Shown one piece after another: positions 7,232-10,264 of a stretch of 10,264 bases of DNA. The notes beneath the pieces are model-generated. The model saw nothing but the letters and a program-made list of their open reading frames with translations. It did no database searches and was not told the DNA's origin. The number at the start of each line of letters is the position of its first letter. Within the stretch, counting starts at the first letter, position 1. The stretch is from Labilithrix luteola (GTDB lineage Bacteria > Myxococcota_A > Polyangia > Polyangiales > Polyangiaceae): assembly GCA_026225435.1 (NCBI GenBank), contig JAMFST010000425.1, positions 1 to 10,264 on the forward strand. The letters run 5' to 3'. The translations under genes were made by a program, and so were the position numbers.

Positions 7232-9286
7232 ATGCGCGCCGCCTGGTGGATGCTCATCGCCCTCGCCGTCCTCGCGATCGCCTACCGCTATTACAGCGCG
7301 TTCCTCGCGGCGAAGGTGCTGGTCCTCTCGGACCTGAAGACGACTCCGGCGCACGAGAAGGACGACGGGCAGAACTTCCACCCCACGCGCAAGTGGGTGC
7401 TCTTCGGGCATCACTTCGCCGCCATCACCGGCGCGGGTCCGCTCATCGGACCGGTGCTCGCCGCGCAGTTCGGGTTCCTCCCCGGCTACCTGTGGATCCT
7501 CTTCGGCGTGGTCCTCGGCGGCGGGGTGCACGACTTCATCATCCTCGTGGCCAGCGTGCGCCGCGGCGGCAAGTCGCTCGCCGAGATCGCCCGCGACGAG
7601 CTCGGGCCCACCCTCGGGCTGCTCACCGCCATCGCCATCCTCGCCATCATCATCGTGGCGCTGGCCGGCCTGGGGAACGTCGTCGTCGGCGCGCTCGCCG
7701 AGAGCGCCTGGGGCCTGTTCACCGTCGCCTCGTCGATCCCCATCGCGCTCGTCATGGGGCTGTACATCCAGCGCGGCGGAGGCTCGGTGCTGGCCGTGCG
7801 GCACGCGACCATCGCCGGCTGCCTGGCGCTCCTCTTCGCGCTCATCGCCGGCAAGTGGATCGGCGACTCCAGCTACGCCGAGCACTTCAAGCTCTCGCGC
7901 CTCGCGCTCACGCTCCTCATCGGCGGCTACGGCTTCGCCGCCAGCGTGCTGCCCGTCTGGCTGCTCCTCTGCCCGCGCGACTACCTCTCCAGCTACCTGA
8001 AGATCGGCACCATCCTCGTGCTGGTGCTCGGCGTGGTCATCGTGAACCCCGCCATCCAGATGCCCAACGTCACGCAGTACATCCACGGCGGCGGGCCGAT
8101 CATCAAGGGGCCGCTCTTCCCCTTCGTCTTCATCACCATCGCCTGCGGCGCCATCAGCGGGTTCCACGCGCTCGTCTCCAGCGGCACCACGCCGAAGATG
8201 GTCGACAAGGAGAGCGACTGCCGCACCATCGGCTACGGCGCGATGCTCATGGAGGGGCTGGTCGGCATCACCGCGCTGGTCGCCGCCTGCGTGATGCCGC
8301 CCGAGGACTACGTCGCCATCAACACCGATCCCAAGATCGCCGTCATCGCCTCGGCGGAGACGCACGGCGAAGGGCTGGCGAAGGATCCGGCGCAGCTGCA
8401 GCAGGCGATGGCGAGCTTCGACGATCACGACCGCGGGATCCTCGGCCCCGCCGCGCTGGCCAACCCGGCGTCGGCGCGCCTCCCGGCGTCGAAGCTGCTG
8501 GCGCTGTCCAACCCGGCGCTCGCCTCGCTCGGCTACCACGTCGATCCCAAGGAGGCGCGCGCGACCACCCTCGACGACGAGGACTTCGCCCGCCTCGGGC
8601 TGCACGTGTCCGAGCTCCCCGCGCTGAGCCGCTCCTCGGGCGAGGTCGTGGCCGCGCGCACCGGCGGAGGCGTCTCGCTGGCCGTCGGCATGGCGCGCGT
8701 CTTCAGCGGCCTGCCCGGCATGAGCACGCTGATCGCGTACTGGTACCACTTCGCCATCATGTTCGAAGCGTTGTTCATTTTGACAACCATCGACACGGGC
8801 ACGCGCATCGGCCGCTTCCTCCTGCAGGAGCTGCTGGCGCGTGCGTCGCCGGCGCTGGGCGACACCTCGAAGACCACCAGCGCCATCGTCGCCACCGGCC
8901 TCATCGTCTTCGGCTGGACCTACTTCATCCTCACCGGCTCGATCAGCACGCTGTGGCCCATGTTCGGGATGGCCAACCAGCTGCTCGCCACCTGCGCGCT
9001 CTCGGTCGCGACGACCATCGTCCTGCGCGAGGGGGCGAAGAAGATCTATGCGCTCTGCACGCTTCTCCCGCTCGCCTTCGTCGGCACGACCACCTTCTGC
9101 GCCGGCGTCGAGTCGATCCGCACGCTCTACTGGCCGATGACCCACGACGCGGCGACGCGCACCACGGGCCTCGTCGACAGCATCGTCTCGACCGGCCTGC
9201 TCGCGTGCCTGGTCGCCATCGTGGTGGCGAGCGCCGCCAAGTGGCTGTCACTCGCCGCCAGGCCGCGCGAGGCCGTCCCCGCCTGA
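7232..9286 (+). CDS. cstA: CstA-family carbon starvation transporter (peptide or pyruvate uptake), 684 aa
   Basis: Polytopic inner-membrane transporter of the CstA family, whose characterised members take up peptides (CstA) or pyruvate (BtsT) when carbon is limiting. Length is close to the E. coli members (about 700 aa). Visible family signatures are: the N-terminal TM followed by FGHHFAAITGAGPLIGPVLA (58-77), GGGVHDF (96-102), RRGGKSLAEIAR (110-121), LPVWLLLCPRDYLSSYLKIG, the SGFHALVSSGTTPK loop, the long soluble loop after VAACVMPPEDY, the TIDTGTRIGRFLLQE segment and WPMFGMANQLLA near the end. The ATG at 7232 gives the expected start MRAAWWMLIALAVL. It has no Shine-Dalgarno sequence, and a TACAGA box ends six bases upstream. 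There is no adjacent two-component system and no small YbdD/YjiX-type gene follows, although those often accompany family members. Whether the substrate is peptide or pyruvate cannot be decided here. Confidence 0.95.
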   Translation: MRAAWWMLIALAVLAIAYRYYSAFLAAKVLVLSDLKTTPAHEKDDGQNFHPTRKWVLFGHHFAAITGAGPLIGPVLAAQFGFLPGYLWILFGVVLGGGVHDFIILVASVRRGGKSLAEIARDELGPTLGLLTAIAILAIIIVALAGLGNVVVGALAESAWGLFTVASSIPIALVMGLYIQRGGGSVLAVRHATIAGCLALLFALIAGKWIGDSSYAEHFKLSRLALTLLIGGYGFAASVLPVWLLLCPRDYLSSYLKIGTILVLVLGVVIVNPAIQMPNVTQYIHGGGPIIKGPLFPFVFITIACGAISGFHALVSSGTTPKMVDKESDCRTIGYGAMLMEGLVGITALVAACVMPPEDYVAINTDPKIAVIASAETHGEGLAKDPAQLQQAMASFDDHDRGILGPAALANPASARLPASKLLALSNPALASLGYHVDPKEARATTLDDEDFARLGLHVSELPALSRSSGEVVAARTGGGVSLAVGMARVFSGLPGMSTLIAYWYHFAIMFEALFILTTIDTGTRIGRFLLQELLARASPALGDTSKTTSAIVATGLIVFGWTYFILTGSISTLWPMFGMANQLLATCALSVATTIVLREGAKKIYALCTLLPLAFVGTTTFCAGVESIRTLYWPMTHDAATRTTGLVDSIVSTGLLACLVAIVVASAAKWLSLAARPREAVPA

Positions 9287-9394
9287 CGCAGGTCGTTTGA
9301 CGCCGACCGTCTGACGCAGCAGATGCTTAAACGCGAAAGCGCGAGCCGGTAGCTACCGGCCCGCGTCGCGGGAGCGCCGTCTTCCGATGACGAT
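9287..9394. terminator. Convergent intergenic region with several inverted repeats, probable bidirectional termination
   Basis: The cstA-like gene (+) and the small basic gene (-) both end here. Structures seen: GGTCG (9291-9295) with CGACC (9304-9308), an 8-base loop; a perfect 16-bp palindrome GCCGGTAGCTACCGGC (9345-9360) that extends, with one mismatch pair, to 9340-9365; CCCGCG-T-CGCGGG (9360-9372); and a small CGC-GAAA-GCG tetraloop hairpin (9332-9341). None is followed by a T-run, so classical intrinsic termination is not certain. Some of these structures overlap and would exclude one another. Confidence 0.45.
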
Positions 9395-9574
9395 TTACTT
9401 GGTGGACTTGGCTTCGGCCGCCGGCTTCGCGTCCGCCGCCGTGGCCGTGTAGCCCTCGGGGTGGACGGCGAACTTCGGCGTTCCGAGGGCGCGGCGCTCG
9501 CGCTTGTTGCGCTTGCCGTTGGTCGTGGCCTTGCGCTTGCGAATGCGTTCGAACTGCTGCGTGGACGAGACCAT
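9395..9574 (-). CDS. Small, strongly basic hypothetical protein, 59 aa
   Basis: I do not recognise this protein with certainty. Residues 10-28 hold 11 Arg/Lys out of 19 (RIRKRK and KRNKRERR), followed by a short hinge GTPKFAVHPEG and an Ala/Lys/Glu/Thr tail (TATAADAKPAAEAKSTK). The first part looks fit to bind RNA, DNA or the ribosome, and no membrane segment or signal peptide is present. It is probably real: the ATG at 9572-9574 has an AGG (minus strand, about 9 bases upstream) as a ribosome site, the stop is TAA, a TTGACA box lies about 100 bases upstream, and the composition is not random. The longer open frame to 10048 is antisense to the MacA-like gene, so the internal ATG is preferred. 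It may be a lineage-specific ribosome-associated or nucleoid-associated factor; that is inference. Confidence 0.62.
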   Translation of the reverse strand: MVSSTQQFERIRKRKATTNGKRNKRERRALGTPKFAVHPEGYTATAADAKPAAEAKSTK

Positions 9575-9595
9575 GACTGGACCTGAATTCCTCGG

Positions 9596-9632
9596 AAAAA
9601 GCCCCGCCAAGCCGTGAAGACGTGGGCGAAGC
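9596..9632 (-). terminator. Terminator-like hairpin with U-run in the leader of the small basic gene
   Basis: In the minus-strand transcript, GCUUCGCC (9632-9625) can pair with GGCGGGGC (9608-9601) through eight pairs, two of them G-U, closing a 16-base loop, directly followed by UUUUU (9600-9596). The wobble pairs make it stronger on this strand than on the plus strand. It lies 21 bases before the ATG of the small gene and downstream of the TTGACA promoter candidate. An attenuator is therefore more likely than a simple end-of-gene terminator: no minus-strand gene that could end here was found upstream. Confidence 0.42.
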
Positions 9633-9647
9633 CGAAAAGGGACGCGC

Positions 9648-9676
9648 ACCATGGCGGCAAAGCGCCCATCTGTCAA
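9648..9676 (-). promoter_or_regulatory. Candidate promoter of the small basic gene
   Basis: On the minus strand a perfect -35 TTGACA (9676-9671) is followed after 17 bases by CATGGT (9653-9648), which matches the -10 consensus at three of six positions. Predicted start is near 9641, giving a leader of about 65 bases that contains the hairpin and U-run. A 6-bp inverted repeat CTCGCA/TGCGAG (9695-9700 and 9709-9714) lies just upstream of the -35 and could be a protein site. The -10 is weak. Confidence 0.4.
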
Positions 9677-9761
9677 TGCCGGGAACAGACCGCCCTCGCA
9701 CGCTGTCTTGCGAGCTCTGGTGTGGCCGGCGACGTCTCGGTGACTTCCCGCATCCGATGTT

Positions 9762-9800
9762 TTGAAATTTCTGAACGCGCCCTTACGACATGTGAACGCG
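9762..9800 (+). promoter_or_regulatory. Candidate control region of the MacA-like gene with 21-bp spaced direct repeats
   Basis: TTGAAA (9762-9767) is a fair -35, but the matching -10 region (TACGAC around 9784-9789) is poor. An 8-base sequence TGAACGCG occurs exactly at 9772-9779 and 9793-9800, so the copies are 21 bases apart and on the same face of the helix. This spacing is typical of tandem regulator sites. The remainder of 9575-9851, apart from the leader structures on the other strand, shows nothing else I can support. Confidence 0.35.
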
Positions 9801-9851
9801 TCACGCCCCGCGACGACGTACTGATGCCTCCCCCCCTGGAGCCTTCTCGAG

Positions 9852-10264
9852 ATGAGTGAAACGCAAGCCGCGACCGAAGAGCTCCGCCGTGCCCTGGCCG
9901 CCGAAGAGGGCGGCAAACGCTGGCTCAGGCGTCTCGCCATCGCCGGAACGATCATCGTCGTGGTCGGCGCGGGCATCGGCTGGCGCGTGACGCACCGCCC
10001 GGCCCCCCCGGCGAAGTACCGCACCTCGACCCTGGCGACGGAGGACATCGCCGAGAAGGTGCAGGCAACCGGCGCGGTGCAGCCGGTCCTTCAGGTGAGC
10101 GTCGGCGCGCAGGTGACCGGCGTGGTGAAGCAGGTCCTCGTCGACTTCAACACCCGAGTCCACAAGGGGGACGTCCTCGCCGTCATCGATCCGGAGGTCT
10201 ACACGACCCAGGTCGTCTCGCAGGAGGCGAACCTCATGAACCAGCGCGCCCAGGAGGACACGGC
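9852..10264 (+). CDS. MacA-like periplasmic adaptor (HlyD-family membrane fusion protein), N-terminal part
   Basis: The gene runs off the right edge; 137 residues are visible from the ATG at 9852. GGAG at 9838-9841 provides a ribosome site ten bases upstream. A cytoplasmic, charged N-terminus (MSETQAATEELRRALAAEEG) is followed by one membrane span at about 28-43 (LAIAGTIIVVVGAGIGW). The start of the periplasmic adaptor fold comes next: ATGAVQPVLQVSVGAQVTGVV (72-92), VLVDFNTRVHKGDVLAVIDP (95-114), then the first strand of the helical hairpin (YTTQVVSQEANLMNQRAQ). The VQPV..VSVGAQVTG and VDFN..V.KGDVLA patterns resemble MacA, the adaptor of the MacAB-TolC ABC exporter. A MacB-type ATPase/permease gene would then be expected next. 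Unlike the two adaptors of the RND operon, it is anchored by a membrane helix, not a lipid. Confidence 0.85.
   Translation, partial: MSETQAATEELRRALAAEEGGKRWLRRLAIAGTIIVVVGAGIGWRVTHRPAPPAKYRTSTLATEDIAEKVQATGAVQPVLQVSVGAQVTGVVKQVLVDFNTRVHKGDVLAVIDPEVYTTQVVSQEANLMNQRAQEDT

Noticed and set aside
7118..9145. Minus-strand open frame continuing upstream of the SDR gene through the whole cstA-like gene
   Set aside because: Low-complexity, charged translation opposite a clearly recognised transporter. The SDR proper begins at 7117.
9575..10048. N-terminal extension of the small basic gene, antisense to the MacA-like gene
   Set aside because: The upstream part has no family resemblance and lies opposite a real gene and its control region. 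The ATG at 9574 has its own ribosome site.
1..10264. CRISPR array, insertion sequence, tRNA, rRNA, toxin-antitoxin or phage-defence genes
   Set aside because: No repeat-spacer pattern, transposase, terminal inverted repeats, tRNA cloverleaf or defence domain was visible on either strand.

Overview
The window is G+C-rich throughout. Third codon positions are strongly G/C biased, and the few A+T-rich patches are regulatory. Gene content (a tripartite RND efflux operon with its own TetR repressor, a FabG-like reductase, a CstA-family transporter and a MacA-like adaptor) points to a Gram-negative bacterium with an outer membrane. A G+C-rich proteobacterium or a myxobacterium-like lineage would fit, but no marker here fixes the taxon. 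Shine-Dalgarno sequences are weak or absent before several starts.

Layout. 1-257: 3' end of an unrecognised, probably secreted beta-rich protein (+). 273-5664: three-gene operon on the minus strand, read adaptor 2 (4576-5664), adaptor 1 (3422-4579), RND permease (273-3425); both junctions are 4-base ATGA start/stop overlaps. 5665-5767: divergent control region with a good sigma70-type promoter whose spacer holds an ACATAC/GTATGT operator. 5768-6379: AcrR-like TetR repressor (+). 6383-7117: SDR oxidoreductase (-), tail to tail with the repressor. 7232-9286: CstA-family transporter (+). 9287-9394: convergent intergenic region dense in inverted repeats. 9395-9574: small, very basic 59-residue protein (-), preceded by a terminator-like hairpin inside its own probable leader. 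9852 to the window end: N-terminal part of a MacA-like membrane-fusion protein (+), which probably opens a second efflux operon.

How it fits together. The repressor probably senses a toxic compound and releases the promoter, giving co-ordinated synthesis of two outer-lipid-anchored or inner-lipid-anchored adaptors and one proton-driven pump. Two tandem adaptors with one RND pump and no outer-membrane channel is the TriABC arrangement, so a TolC-like channel encoded elsewhere is expected. The SDR, the CstA-like transporter and the small basic protein appear to be separate units. No mobile element, CRISPR array, tRNA or rRNA was seen. I found no convincing wholly new system. The most informative points are the operator-in-promoter design with a probably leaderless first gene, the two-adaptor pump, and the small basic gene with an attenuator-like leader.
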